A stretch of DNA of 64,000 nucleotides from assembly GCF_000520975.1 (NCBI RefSeq), contig NZ_JACB01000031.1:124001-188000 (forward strand), in the 5' to 3' direction. This DNA comes from Aquimarina megaterium XH134 (GTDB lineage Bacteria; Bacteroidota; Bacteroidia; Flavobacteriales; Flavobacteriaceae). Below the pieces are notes generated by a model that saw nothing but the letters and a program-made list of their open reading frames with translations, made no database searches and was not told the DNA's origin. Below are positions 27,388 to 35,877 of the stretch, piece after piece; positions within the stretch are counted from its first letter, which is position 1, and each line of letters opens with the position of its first letter. The position numbers and the translations under genes were made by a program.

Positions 27388-28509
27388 ATGAAGAAATCAT
27401 TATTTTTAGTTTTGGTTGCGCTATTTTTTATAGCGGGCTGCTCATCGAGTGATGATTCGAATGATACAGGCGGTATTACAGATAATTTTGACCGAAAAGC
27501 ATTATTAACTAATATAGCAGATAATATAGTTATACCTTCATATGAAAGTTTTTCTACCGATATATCTGCTTTAAAAACCGCAACCTCTACTTTTATAACT
27601 ACAACCGATGCTGCAAATCTTGTTGTGCTAAGGAATGCTTGGATAAAGGCATATACTTCATGGCAATCGGTTAGTATGTTTGAAATAGGAAAAGCAGAAG
27701 AACTTTCGCTACGAAATTTTATGAATGTATACCCTGTTACTGTAGCCGAAATAGAAACTAATATTACTTCTGGGACTTATGATTTTACTTCGGTAACAAA
27801 ACAGGATGAACAAGGATTTGGAGCGTTAGATTATCTTTTGAACGGATTATCAGGTACCGATACAGGAATCGTAGAGTTTTATACTACCAATGCTAATGCT
27901 GCCGGTTATAAAAAGTATTTGTCTGATTTAGTAAACCGTATGAGTGATCTTACCGACCAGGTTTTAAACGATTGGAAAGGAAGTTATAGAGGCACTTTTA
28001 TAAGTAATAGTGGATCTTCGGCTACAAGCTCGTTAGATAAGTTGACTAATGATTTTATTTTTCATTATGAAAAACATTTACGTGCAGCAAAAATAGGAAT
28101 ACCTGCAGGTGTATTCTCAGGTTCTCCATTAGATACTACTGTTGAAGCTTTTTATAAAGGAGATATATCTAAGGCACTTTTTGATGCTAATCTTAATACA
28201 TTACAAGATTTCTTTAACGGAAAACATTTTGGTAGCACGACTACAGGAGAAAGTTTAAAAACATATTTAGATTTCTTAAATACGATTAAAAATGGTGAAG
28301 ATTTAAGTACGCTTATCAATAACCAATTTAATACCGCAAGAACAAAAGCATCAAGTCTGGATGATAATTTCTCATCCCAGGTTCGTACCAACAATAGTTT
28401 AATGACACAAACCTATGATGAATTACAGAAAAATGTAGTTTTTCTTAAGGTAGATATGCTTTCTGCAATGTCTATACGTGTAGATTTTGTAGATGCCGAT
28501 GGAGATTAA
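27388..28509 (+). CDS. Imelysin-like (peptidase M75) lipoprotein
   Basis: A 373-residue lipoprotein with signal ending VALFFIAGCSSSDD. Residues 40-360 are the helical imelysin fold: SWQSVSMFEIGKAEELSLRNFMNVYP and GFGALDYLL. In classical imelysins a GxHxxE motif is present; here the matching position reads GFGALDYLL, without His and Glu. It therefore belongs to the non-canonical branch, whose members are thought to bind iron-related ligands rather than cut peptides. It lies in the DUF4856-HTTM-TonB operon. Confidence 0.9.
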   Translation: MKKSLFLVLVALFFIAGCSSSDDSNDTGGITDNFDRKALLTNIADNIVIPSYESFSTDISALKTATSTFITTTDAANLVVLRNAWIKAYTSWQSVSMFEIGKAEELSLRNFMNVYPVTVAEIETNITSGTYDFTSVTKQDEQGFGALDYLLNGLSGTDTGIVEFYTTNANAAGYKKYLSDLVNRMSDLTDQVLNDWKGSYRGTFISNSGSSATSSLDKLTNDFIFHYEKHLRAAKIGIPAGVFSGSPLDTTVEAFYKGDISKALFDANLNTLQDFFNGKHFGSTTTGESLKTYLDFLNTIKNGEDLSTLINNQFNTARTKASSLDDNFSSQVRTNNSLMTQTYDELQKNVVFLKVDMLSAMSIRVDFVDADGD

Positions 28510-28527
28510 ATTTGCATATATTGTTAG

Positions 28528-29889
28528 ATGACTTTTAAACTTAACGAATATCTGAAAAAAACAACGGAGGCTGCACCACTTGCAGTCTTTCGTATTTTTT
28601 TTGGAGTAATGATGCTAATTAGTATTATTCGTTTTTGGAGCTACGGATGGATCGATAAACTATACATTCAGCCTAAGTTTTTTTTCTCATATTATGGTTT
28701 CGAATGGATAAAACCTATAGGAATCTACACCTACATTATTTTTGCCATATGCGGAATTTCTACAATTTTTATAGCGCTTGGTTTCAAATATAGGATTGCA
28801 ATAGTTACTTTTTTTATCAGTTTTACTTACATAGAATTGATGGATAAGACAACATATCTTAATCATTACTATTTTATAAGTCTACTTAGTTTTGTAATGA
28901 TTTTTTTACCTGCAAATCGGTATTATGCATTAGATGCAAAACTGAAAAGAATTTCTTATCAATTAATTCCTAACTGGACAATTGATGTTATCAAATTACT
29001 TTTAGGGATTGTGTATTTTTATGCCGGTTTGGCAAAACTTAATTCTGATTGGCTGGTAAAAGCAATGCCTCTTAAAATATGGTTACCTTCTAAATACAGT
29101 GTGCCTCTTTTGGGAGATTTAATGCAAAAAGAATGGATGCATTATCTATTTAGCTATTCGGGTGCGATTTATGATCTTACGATTCCACTATTATTATTAT
29201 ATAGAAAAACGAGACCTTTTGCTTTTATTCTGGTTGTTATCTTTCATGTTTTAACCCGAGTTCTCTTTCCTATAGGAATGTTCCCTTATATCATGATTGT
29301 AAGCACATTGATATTTTTTGATGCTAATCTCCATCATAAAATATTAGGTTTTATTTCCAAAGTATTTAAAATAAACAAACGACAATTTGATACCAATACA
29401 GCATTACAATTTTTTCCTAAGAAAAATAAAGTTCTTTTAACCTCTATAACTATATTCTTTGCGATTCAATTACTTCTACCGTTTAGATATATGTTATACC
29501 CGGGAGAGTTATTTTGGACAGAAGAAGGATTTCGGTTTTCGTGGAGAGTAATGTTGATGGAAAAAGCGGGCTATGCTAATTTTAAAATTGTTGATAGTAT
29601 AACAAAAAAGCGATTTTATGTTGATAATGATGATTTTCTTACCGCTTTTCAACAAAAACAAATGGCATCGCAACCTGATTTTATATTACAATATGCTCAT
29701 TATCTAAAAAAACATTTTGAAAGTCAAGGGCATCAAAACATACAAGTATTTGTTGAGAGCTATGTAGCACTTAATGGTAGATTAAGTACACAATATATAG
29801 ATCCAACAGTAGATTTGGGAAAACAAAAAGAATCATTTAAACATAAAAATTGGATTATTCCATTTAAGGATGAAATTAAGGGATTATAG
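28528..29889 (+). CDS. HTTM domain membrane protein (vitamin K-dependent gamma-carboxylase-like)
   Basis: A 453-residue inner membrane protein. Residues 15-275 hold the HTTM (horizontally transferred transmembrane) domain: AVFRIFFGVMMLISIIRF, MDKTTYLNHYYFISLLSF, GIVYFYAGLAKLNSDW and FHVLTRVLFPIGMFPYIM are typical. Two further helices precede a soluble C-terminal region (about 340-453). The family resembles the membrane half of gamma-glutamyl carboxylase, but the bacterial substrate is unknown. The last 20 bases overlap the TonB receptor start, which implies translational coupling. Confidence 0.88.
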   Translation: MTFKLNEYLKKTTEAAPLAVFRIFFGVMMLISIIRFWSYGWIDKLYIQPKFFFSYYGFEWIKPIGIYTYIIFAICGISTIFIALGFKYRIAIVTFFISFTYIELMDKTTYLNHYYFISLLSFVMIFLPANRYYALDAKLKRISYQLIPNWTIDVIKLLLGIVYFYAGLAKLNSDWLVKAMPLKIWLPSKYSVPLLGDLMQKEWMHYLFSYSGAIYDLTIPLLLLYRKTRPFAFILVVIFHVLTRVLFPIGMFPYIMIVSTLIFFDANLHHKILGFISKVFKINKRQFDTNTALQFFPKKNKVLLTSITIFFAIQLLLPFRYMLYPGELFWTEEGFRFSWRVMLMEKAGYANFKIVDSITKKRFYVDNDDFLTAFQQKQMASQPDFILQYAHYLKKHFESQGHQNIQVFVESYVALNGRLSTQYIDPTVDLGKQKESFKHKNWIIPFKDEIKGL

Positions 29890-32344
29890 TATATTTTTTG
29901 GAACATTATTAACAATAAGCTCAGTTTTTGGGCAATATCAATTTAAGGGCACAGTAACAAATCTGGATAATCAACCCATTGCAAATGCCGAAGTATATAA
30001 CAGAACCAACGGTCAGCAGACCATTACAAATACCGATGGTCAATTTAAATTTGCAGACTTACCACAAGGAGAGTATCTGATTACTATTTTTAGTTTTGAT
30101 TTTGAAATTCTGGAACAACACATAAAGATTGAAGGAGATGAATCAAAAGATTTTGTATTAAAACCCCTTGGAGAAGAACTTTCAGAAGTTTTGATCATAC
30201 AACGAAAGGAAAAGATTTTTGGGCTTAAACAACTTAGACCTGTAGAAGGAACTGCAATTTTTGCAGGTAAAAAAAGCGAAGTGGTTTTAGTAGATCAGAC
30301 CGTTGGTAATTTAGCTTCAAATAATTCTAGACAGATTTATGCTCAGGTGGTTGGATTAAATATATACGAAAACAGTGATGCAGGGCTTCAGCTTAATATT
30401 GGAGGTAGGGGATTAGATCCAAACCGATCTGCTAATTTTAACATAAAACAGAATGGTTACGATATAAGTGCCGATGTTTTAGGATACCCCGAGAGCTATT
30501 ATACTCCTCCTGCAGAAGCTTTGAGTGAAATACAAGTTGTTCGTGGAGCTGCATCATTACAATATGGAACTCAGTTTGGAGGACTTATCAATTTTAAAAT
30601 GAAGCAACCCAATCCTAATAAAAAAATAGAACTTATATCCAGGCAATCATTAGGATCATTTAATTTGTTTACGAGTTTTAATAGCATTAGTGGTACTTTA
30701 GGTAAGTTTAGTTATTACACTTATTTTAATTATAAAAAAGGTGATGGTTATAGACCAAATTCAGAATTTGATTCTAAAAACTTTTATGCAAATATCGGAT
30801 ATGCTTTTACCGATAAAACAAAACTAACTTTTGAAACCACATATCTTGATTATTTGGCACAACAACCAGGAGGGCTAACCGATACTCAATTCGATGAAAA
30901 CCCAGAATTTAGCAATCGAACCAGGAATTGGTTTGGTGTAAATTGGAAATTATTCTCACTAAAATTAGAACATAAATTCTCTGATAAGACTGACTTTAGT
31001 TTAAATCTTTTTGGTCTTGATGCTTCTCGAAAAGCAGTAGGTTTTAGAGGAAATCCTTTTGTGCTAAATTCAAACCCAATCACAGATGTAGATGAAACAG
31101 ATGCTAATGGTAATTATGCTTTTCCGCGTGATTTGATTGTAGGTAACTTTAGAAACTGGGGTGCAGAGGCTAGATTATTAAGTAGATACAATTTGTTTGG
31201 TAAGGAATCAGTTTTTTTAATAGGCTCAAAATATTACCAGGCTAATAATGACTCTAGACAAGGCCCGGGAAGTATAGGAACTAATGCAAGCTTTGACTTT
31301 GCCACACAAGCATTTCCAGATTACCCAAACCAATCTGATTTTGATTTTCCAAACCTGAATGTAGCAATATTTGGAGAGAATATTTTTAATATTTCTGATA
31401 GCTTTTCAGTAACTCCTGGTTTTAGATTTGAATATATTAAAACTGAAAGCGAAGGAAGTTATAACCAGGTTAATTTTGATCTGGCAGGAAACCCTATATC
31501 TAATACGGCCTTAGTAGATAACAGAACTCTGGATCGCTCATTTTTACTTTTTGGTATTGGAGCCAGTTATAAGCCAAATACTCATTTAGAAGCATATGCC
31601 AATTTATCTCAGAATTATAGATCGGTTACTTTTAGTGATATTCGAGTAGTAAGCCCAACTTTTATAATTGATCCCGATATTTCTGATGAAGAAGGTTTTA
31701 CTGCCGATTTTGGCGTTAGAGGAAAGATAGGAGGAAATAAACTGTCTTATGATATTGGAGGTTTTGGATTACTATACGATGATCGAATTGGGATCGTATT
31801 AGACGACAGAGCAAATAGAGTTAGGAAGAATATAGGAAAAGCACTTATTTATGGGGTAGAGACTTTTATGGATTGGAATATTCTTAATACATTTTATACA
31901 GGAAACTCAGATTTCAGATTTAATTGGTTTGTTAATGCATCTTTTACAGAATCAGAATATATAGAGTCTGAAGAAGCAGGGGTAAAGGGTAAAAAAGTCG
32001 AATTTATACCTGCAATGAATTTAAAAACCGGATTAAAGTTTGGTTACAAAAACTTTCTTGCTAATACACAATTCACGTATTTGTCAGAACAGTTTACAGA
32101 TGTAACTAATGCTACTATAGCACCTTCTGGAGATAGTCGTAATGGTATTATTGGCGAAATTCCATCATACCACATCCTTGATTTTTCAATTTCTTATCGG
32201 TATAGGAAATTTAAACTGGAAACAGGGGTGAATAATGTTTTAGATACTCGTTATTTTACCAGAAGAGCGACCGGTTATCCTGGGCCAGGGATTATACCCT
32301 CCGAGCCTTTAACCTGGTATACAACTTTACAGTTTAAATGGTAA
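29870..32344 (+). CDS. TonB-dependent receptor (FecA-like)
   Basis: An 824-residue outer membrane receptor. Signal peptide 1-21 (YSIFFGTLLTISSVFGQ). Residues 22-100 form a carboxypeptidase-regulatory-like domain (FKGTVTNLDNQPIANAEVYN). The plug follows at about 120-245 (AGKKSEVVLVD, SEIQVVRGAASLQYGTQFGGLINF), then the barrel to a terminal tryptophan (TLQFKW). It lacks a SusD partner; with DUF4856, imelysin and HTTM this points to iron or iron-chelate uptake, driven by TonB-ExbBD. The start overlaps the HTTM gene by 20 bases. Confidence 0.92.
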   Translation: MKLRDYSIFFGTLLTISSVFGQYQFKGTVTNLDNQPIANAEVYNRTNGQQTITNTDGQFKFADLPQGEYLITIFSFDFEILEQHIKIEGDESKDFVLKPLGEELSEVLIIQRKEKIFGLKQLRPVEGTAIFAGKKSEVVLVDQTVGNLASNNSRQIYAQVVGLNIYENSDAGLQLNIGGRGLDPNRSANFNIKQNGYDISADVLGYPESYYTPPAEALSEIQVVRGAASLQYGTQFGGLINFKMKQPNPNKKIELISRQSLGSFNLFTSFNSISGTLGKFSYYTYFNYKKGDGYRPNSEFDSKNFYANIGYAFTDKTKLTFETTYLDYLAQQPGGLTDTQFDENPEFSNRTRNWFGVNWKLFSLKLEHKFSDKTDFSLNLFGLDASRKAVGFRGNPFVLNSNPITDVDETDANGNYAFPRDLIVGNFRNWGAEARLLSRYNLFGKESVFLIGSKYYQANNDSRQGPGSIGTNASFDFATQAFPDYPNQSDFDFPNLNVAIFGENIFNISDSFSVTPGFRFEYIKTESEGSYNQVNFDLAGNPISNTALVDNRTLDRSFLLFGIGASYKPNTHLEAYANLSQNYRSVTFSDIRVVSPTFIIDPDISDEEGFTADFGVRGKIGGNKLSYDIGGFGLLYDDRIGIVLDDRANRVRKNIGKALIYGVETFMDWNILNTFYTGNSDFRFNWFVNASFTESEYIESEEAGVKGKKVEFIPAMNLKTGLKFGYKNFLANTQFTYLSEQFTDVTNATIAPSGDSRNGIIGEIPSYHILDFSISYRYRKFKLETGVNNVLDTRYFTRRATGYPGPGIIPSEPLTWYTTLQFKW

Positions 32345-32390
32345 GCACTAGAATAACTTAGGTGTGGTAATGTATTAAAATGAAATTGTA

Positions 32391-32903
32391 ATGAATGAAT
32401 TTTTTGAATACGATAGTATGGTGGCGAAGTACTACCAGAAAACACCTAATCGGGTATTGCCATTAGTTTCATGGGAATTTTATGGAGAACATCTTTCAGC
32501 ATTAGAAAGCTTTAAAGAAGATCTTAATATGTTAAAGAAAATTACCAAAAATTGGAATTTTACAACAGACTATTACCAAGAATTTATTCAAGAACAATCG
32601 GTTATTGTTATCACGAATCCCAATCTTAAAATAGTATACGCTTCACAAAATATTGAAAAACTAAGTGGATATTTACCTAATGAGGTTATAGGCAATTCGC
32701 CAAAAATATTTCAGGGTGAAGATACATGTACCAAGACATCTGCAAAAATAAGAACTGCTATAGATAGTGAGACTCCTTTTGAAGTATCGATTGTAAACTA
32801 TAAAAAGGATAAAACCCCATATTTATGTCAAATTAAAGGATTTCCGGTTTGGGATAAACACGGTAAATTGGTTAATTATATTGCTTTTGAGAAAGCAGCA
32901 TAA
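32391..32903 (+). CDS. PAS/LOV-like domain protein without the photoactive cysteine
   Basis: A 170-residue cytoplasmic protein. A helical N-terminal part (1-60) precedes a PAS domain at about 66-168. The PAS is of LOV type: GNSPKIFQGEDT lies where light-sensing LOV domains have GxNCRFLQG, followed by PFEVSIVNYKKDKTPYLCQI. The cysteine that forms the flavin adduct is replaced (N102 S103 P104). It may bind flavin without the photocycle, or sense redox state. It lacks any output domain, so it probably signals by contact. It follows the TonB receptor by 46 bases. Confidence 0.85.
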   Translation: MNEFFEYDSMVAKYYQKTPNRVLPLVSWEFYGEHLSALESFKEDLNMLKKITKNWNFTTDYYQEFIQEQSVIVITNPNLKIVYASQNIEKLSGYLPNEVIGNSPKIFQGEDTCTKTSAKIRTAIDSETPFEVSIVNYKKDKTPYLCQIKGFPVWDKHGKLVNYIAFEKAA

Positions 32904-33040
32904 TTTTTAAGTAGGCAATGATATTTATTTCTTTCCTACTAATGATTTATAATAATGTTGACAAAGCATCTTTAAGTAGTGCTATAAAAATATGAGATGA
33001 TGTACAGGATTACATCGCATAAAACAACTTATTACTACAC

Positions 33041-33069
33041 TTTAAAAAGTAATAAATTACGTACTTTAG
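33041..33069 (+). promoter_or_regulatory. Probable ferritin promoter
   Basis: TTT (33041-33043), an 18-base spacer and TACTTTAG (33062-33069, 7 of 8 positions of TAnnTTTG) lie 28 bases before the ferritin ATG. Confidence 0.4.
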
Positions 33070-33096
33070 TTATTTAGTTAAATATAATATCAAAAC

Positions 33097-33600
33097 ATGA
33101 TAAAAGAAATAGAACAACTATTAAATGATCAAATAAAATATGAAGCAAAAGCTTCTGCTCAATATCTTTCGATGGCTTGTTGGGCGGATACTCGTGGATA
33201 TAACGGTATTGCAGATTTTTTTTATACGCAATCAGAAGAGGAACGAGTACATATGACCAAGCTGGTTAAATTTATTAATGAACGAAGTGGTAATGCTGTT
33301 ATTCCTGCAGTAGACAAACCTAGGGATGATTTTAAATCGTTGATGGAGCTTTTTGAAACGTTCTTGGAAAGCGAAGAATTTGTTACAGGAAAAATTAATA
33401 ATGTTATATATGAGTGCCTGCAACATAAAGATTATAATGTACATAATTTTATGCAATGGTATGTAGCAGAACAGCTAGAAGAAGAGGCAACAGCACGAAC
33501 ATTGTTAGATAAACTTAAAATTATTGGTGACGATAAGTCTGGTCATTATTTATTTGATAGAGATATTAACACTTTTCAAGTAGCAGAGGAGCCTAAATGA
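33097..33600 (+). CDS. ftn: Ferritin (bacterial non-haem)
   Basis: A 167-residue four-helix iron storage protein that forms a 24-mer shell and oxidises Fe(II). Ferroxidase ligands can be placed at E16 (KYEAKASAQYLSMACWA), E49 and H52 (SEEERVHMTKL), with further ligands in the third and fourth helices (QWYVAEQLEEEATA). Length and motifs are those of bacterial FtnA. It is followed at once by a terminator and a Cys/Lys-rich micro-protein gene, and lies downstream of an iron-type uptake operon. Confidence 0.95.
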   Translation: MIKEIEQLLNDQIKYEAKASAQYLSMACWADTRGYNGIADFFYTQSEEERVHMTKLVKFINERSGNAVIPAVDKPRDDFKSLMELFETFLESEEFVTGKINNVIYECLQHKDYNVHNFMQWYVAEQLEEEATARTLLDKLKIIGDDKSGHYLFDRDINTFQVAEEPK

Positions 33601-33629
33601 TTGTTAATAAGTTAATAAAGATAAAATAG

Positions 33630-33657
33630 AGATTCCTTTTTTTGGAATCTTTTTTTT
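33630..33657 (+). terminator. Terminator after ferritin
   Basis: AGATTCC (33630-33636) pairs with GGAATCT (33644-33650) around a T7 loop, and a T7 tract follows. Confidence 0.75.
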
Positions 33658-33658
33658 A

Positions 33659-33666
33659 TATTTTTG
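33659..33666 (+). promoter_or_regulatory. -7 element of the Cys/Lys-rich micro-protein gene
   Basis: TATTTTTG, a full consensus match, sits directly against the ferritin terminator's T tract and 33 bases before the GTG start. Confidence 0.5.
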
Positions 33667-33698
33667 TACTTTATTTAGATTCAATAAAAATTATATCA

Positions 33699-33842
33699 GT
33701 GCAAAGTTCAGGTACTCCATCATTATATTCTCCTTGTCCGGCTGTCAATTGTGAAATAGCCTGTGGAGGGAAAAAGAAAAAATGTTGTAAAAAATATAAA
33801 AAGAAAGGAAAATCTAATTGCAAAAGATGTCCTAAGCTTTAG
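33699..33842 (+). CDS. Cys/Lys-rich micro-protein next to ferritin
   Basis: A 47-residue protein from a GTG start; reading frames that begin further upstream would run through the ferritin terminator and the promoter. It begins (M)QSSGTPSLYSPCPAVNC, then CGGKKKKCCKKYKKKGKSN and CKRCPKL. Seven cysteines in 47 residues and about a third lysine suggest metal binding or nucleic-acid/membrane contact. Related small proteins with CCKKYKKKG are common in Flavobacteriia but have no assigned function. It has its own promoter and terminator. Confidence 0.6.
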   Translation: MQSSGTPSLYSPCPAVNCEIACGGKKKKCCKKYKKKGKSNCKRCPKL

Positions 33843-33886
33843 TTTATAAGGCTTTATAATATATTTTGGATGTTAATTCATTCTCG

Positions 33887-33922
33887 AAAAACGGAAATAC
33901 CCACAGGTGTTTCCGTTTTTTT
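33887..33922 (+). terminator. Terminator after the Cys/Lys-rich gene
   Basis: AAAAACGGAAA (33887-33897) pairs with TTTCCGTTTTT (33910-33920); with a G-T pair the stem extends further inward. A T-run ends it. Confidence 0.8.
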
Positions 33923-34147
33923 GTAAAAAAATGACTAATCAATGTAGGGTATTTTTTTATATAACTGTATTATAAATAGAGGCCGAATTAAAGGTTGTAG
34001 TAAATAAGAGTAAGTATATAGTCTTGTTCGGTATAAAAATTGTTCTTTTAATAATTATTTAGACTTAGTACGTATTATGACCTTCAAACGAATTTTAAGT
34101 ACTAATTAACAATTTGAATAGTTACTATAAAGTAGATTTACATTCAT
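33923..34147 (+). other. Intergenic space before the thioredoxin-ApbE operon
   Basis: No gene seen. It contains ATTTAGACTTAG (34058-34069), which shares the ATTTAGA start with the Fur-like sequence before the DUF4856 operon. Otherwise AT-rich; I cannot place a confident promoter. Confidence 0.4.
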
Positions 34148-34588
34148 ATGAAAAAGATTATTGTAGTTGTATTTCTGATATTTTCAGGAATTAATTGGGT
34201 AAGTGCTCAAGAGTGGCTAACCAATTTTGAAGAAGCAAAAAGAATTGCGCAGGAAAATGATAAAAATATAATTTTAGTGTTTGCTGGTTCAGATTGGTGT
34301 GCACCATGTATTAAATTAGAGAAACAGATTTTGCATACAGAGGAATTTCAGGGATATGCCAAAAAACATTACGTATTATTAAAAGCTGATTTCCCACGTA
34401 AGAAAAAAAACCAATTACCCGAAGCTTTACAGCATCAGAATAATGCATTGGCAGAGAAATATAATAAAAGTGGAGGTTTTCCATTAGTTGTTGTTTTAGA
34501 TAAAAATGGTAAAAAAATGGGAGCGATTGGTTATAAAAAAGTAACACCAAATGCATACTTAGAAATGCTAAGTACAATGATTAAATAA
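34148..34588 (+). CDS. Secreted thioredoxin family protein
   Basis: A 146-residue exported thioredoxin-fold protein. Signal peptide 1-20 (IIVVVFLIFSGINWVSAQ). Active site WCAPC at about 51-55, after NIILVFAGSD; the cis-Pro is in GGFPLVVVLD. It is of the DsbD-gamma/DUF255-like small type and should reduce or exchange disulfides in the periplasm. It starts an operon with ApbE, DUF4266 (with a CGC end) and DUF3570. It may keep the cysteines of those partners reduced. Confidence 0.88.
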   Translation: MKKIIVVVFLIFSGINWVSAQEWLTNFEEAKRIAQENDKNIILVFAGSDWCAPCIKLEKQILHTEEFQGYAKKHYVLLKADFPRKKKNQLPEALQHQNNALAEKYNKSGGFPLVVVLDKNGKKMGAIGYKKVTPNAYLEMLSTMIK

Positions 34589-34592
34589 TATT

Positions 34593-35573
34593 TTGAGATT
34601 TTTCTTTACCCTTTTATTCCTGGCTACAATAAGTAGTAGTTTTTCACAACAAATATATAAACGTACCCTAAAACTAATGGGAAGTCGTTTTGATATTACC
34701 GTTGTCGAAAAAGACAAAACAACAGCTAATCAATACATAGATATTGCTGTCGAAGAAATTGAGAGAATCGAAAAATTGATTTCTTCGTGGGATAAAAACT
34801 CTCAAACTTCTTTAATTAATAACAATGCAGGGGTTAATCCGGTGAAAGTTGATACAGAACTTTTCGACCTAATATTTAGAGCTATTCAGATTTCTAAATT
34901 AACAGATGGCGCATTTGATATTAGTTATGCATCTATGGATCGAATTTGGAAATTTGATAATAGCATGAAAGAAATGCCCTCTGAAGAAGAAATTAAAACA
35001 TCAGTAGCAAGAGTAGGGTACAAGTATATTGTTTTAGATAAAAAGAAATCTACAGTATTTCTAACCCAAAAGGGGATGAAGATAGGGTTTGGAGCTATTG
35101 GCAAAGGATATGCAGCAGATAAGGCCAAAAACCTCTTAATAAGTAAAGGAGTACATGCAGGAATCATAAATGCTTCTGGAGATATGAATACCTGGGGGAA
35201 ACAACCAGATGGAAGCGAGTGGAAAGTTGCAATTACCAATCCTTTGAATAAAAATAATGCATTTGCACTATTACCAGTAGTAGAAAAAGCAGTAGTGACT
35301 TCTGGTAATTATGAAAAATACGTAATTTTAGATGGTAAACGGTATTCTCATATTATTGATCCCAGAACAGGATACCCATCTACTGGTATTGTAAGCGCTA
35401 CAGTTTTTGCTCCAAAAGCTGAGTTGGCAGATGCATTGGCAACTTCTGTTTTTGTGATGGGAATTGAAACGGGATTAAATAGAATCAATCAATTAAAAGG
35501 GATTGAATGTATTATAATTGATGACCAGGGAAATATTCATACCTCTGATCATATTAAGATAGATAATAAATAA
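34593..35573 (+). CDS. apbE: FAD:protein FMN transferase
   Basis: A 326-residue exported enzyme. It starts at TTG (34593), four bases after the thioredoxin gene; signal peptide RFFFTLLFLATISSSFSQ. ApbE motifs: LMGSRFDITV, ISSWDKNSQTSLIN, GAIGKGYAADKA (FAD-binding), NASGDMNTWG, HIIDPRTGYP, and ADALATSVFVMG (metal and substrate). It moves FMN from FAD to a Thr/Ser of a target flavoprotein in the periplasm. No classical target (NqrB/C, RnfG) lies in the window. Confidence 0.93.
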   Translation: MRFFFTLLFLATISSSFSQQIYKRTLKLMGSRFDITVVEKDKTTANQYIDIAVEEIERIEKLISSWDKNSQTSLINNNAGVNPVKVDTELFDLIFRAIQISKLTDGAFDISYASMDRIWKFDNSMKEMPSEEEIKTSVARVGYKYIVLDKKKSTVFLTQKGMKIGFGAIGKGYAADKAKNLLISKGVHAGIINASGDMNTWGKQPDGSEWKVAITNPLNKNNAFALLPVVEKAVVTSGNYEKYVILDGKRYSHIIDPRTGYPSTGIVSATVFAPKAELADALATSVFVMGIETGLNRINQLKGIECIIIDDQGNIHTSDHIKIDNK

Positions 35574-35598
35574 CAATAATTCTTATAAAACGTACTTT

Positions 35599-35811
35599 AT
35601 GAATAAGTTGATACCAATACTTTTAGTACTAGTACTTTCTCTTAACTCATGTGTAGCTGTAAAAGAATACGAAAAAGTACAAATTAATGATCCTGATATG
35701 GAATTAGCGCTCAAAAAAATTGATCGTTTTGAAACTAATTTTCAGGCATATAGAGAATCTGCTGCTGGAGCAAATGGAGGAAAAACAGGCGGAGGATGTG
35801 GTTGTAATTAG
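35599..35811 (+). CDS. DUF4266 small lipoprotein
   Basis: A 70-residue lipoprotein: signal with lipobox LVLSLNSCV, then VKEYEKVQINDPDMELALKKIDRFETNFQAYRESA and a glycine-rich end GGGCGCN. Both are hallmarks of DUF4266. The C-terminal CGC could bind a metal or react with the thioredoxin. It is nearly always encoded between ApbE and DUF3570, as here. Confidence 0.9.
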   Translation: MNKLIPILLVLVLSLNSCVAVKEYEKVQINDPDMELALKKIDRFETNFQAYRESAAGANGGKTGGGCGCN

Positions 35812-35877
35812 GAGATAATATTTCTCTTAAATAAAGAATTGAAAAACATACTAAAAACTTTTATAAAGTAAAGATCT

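Noticed and set aside
29870..29889. 20-base overlap of the HTTM and TonB receptor genes as a frameshift
   Set aside because: Both genes are complete, with a start signal and a signal peptide; it is normal translational coupling.
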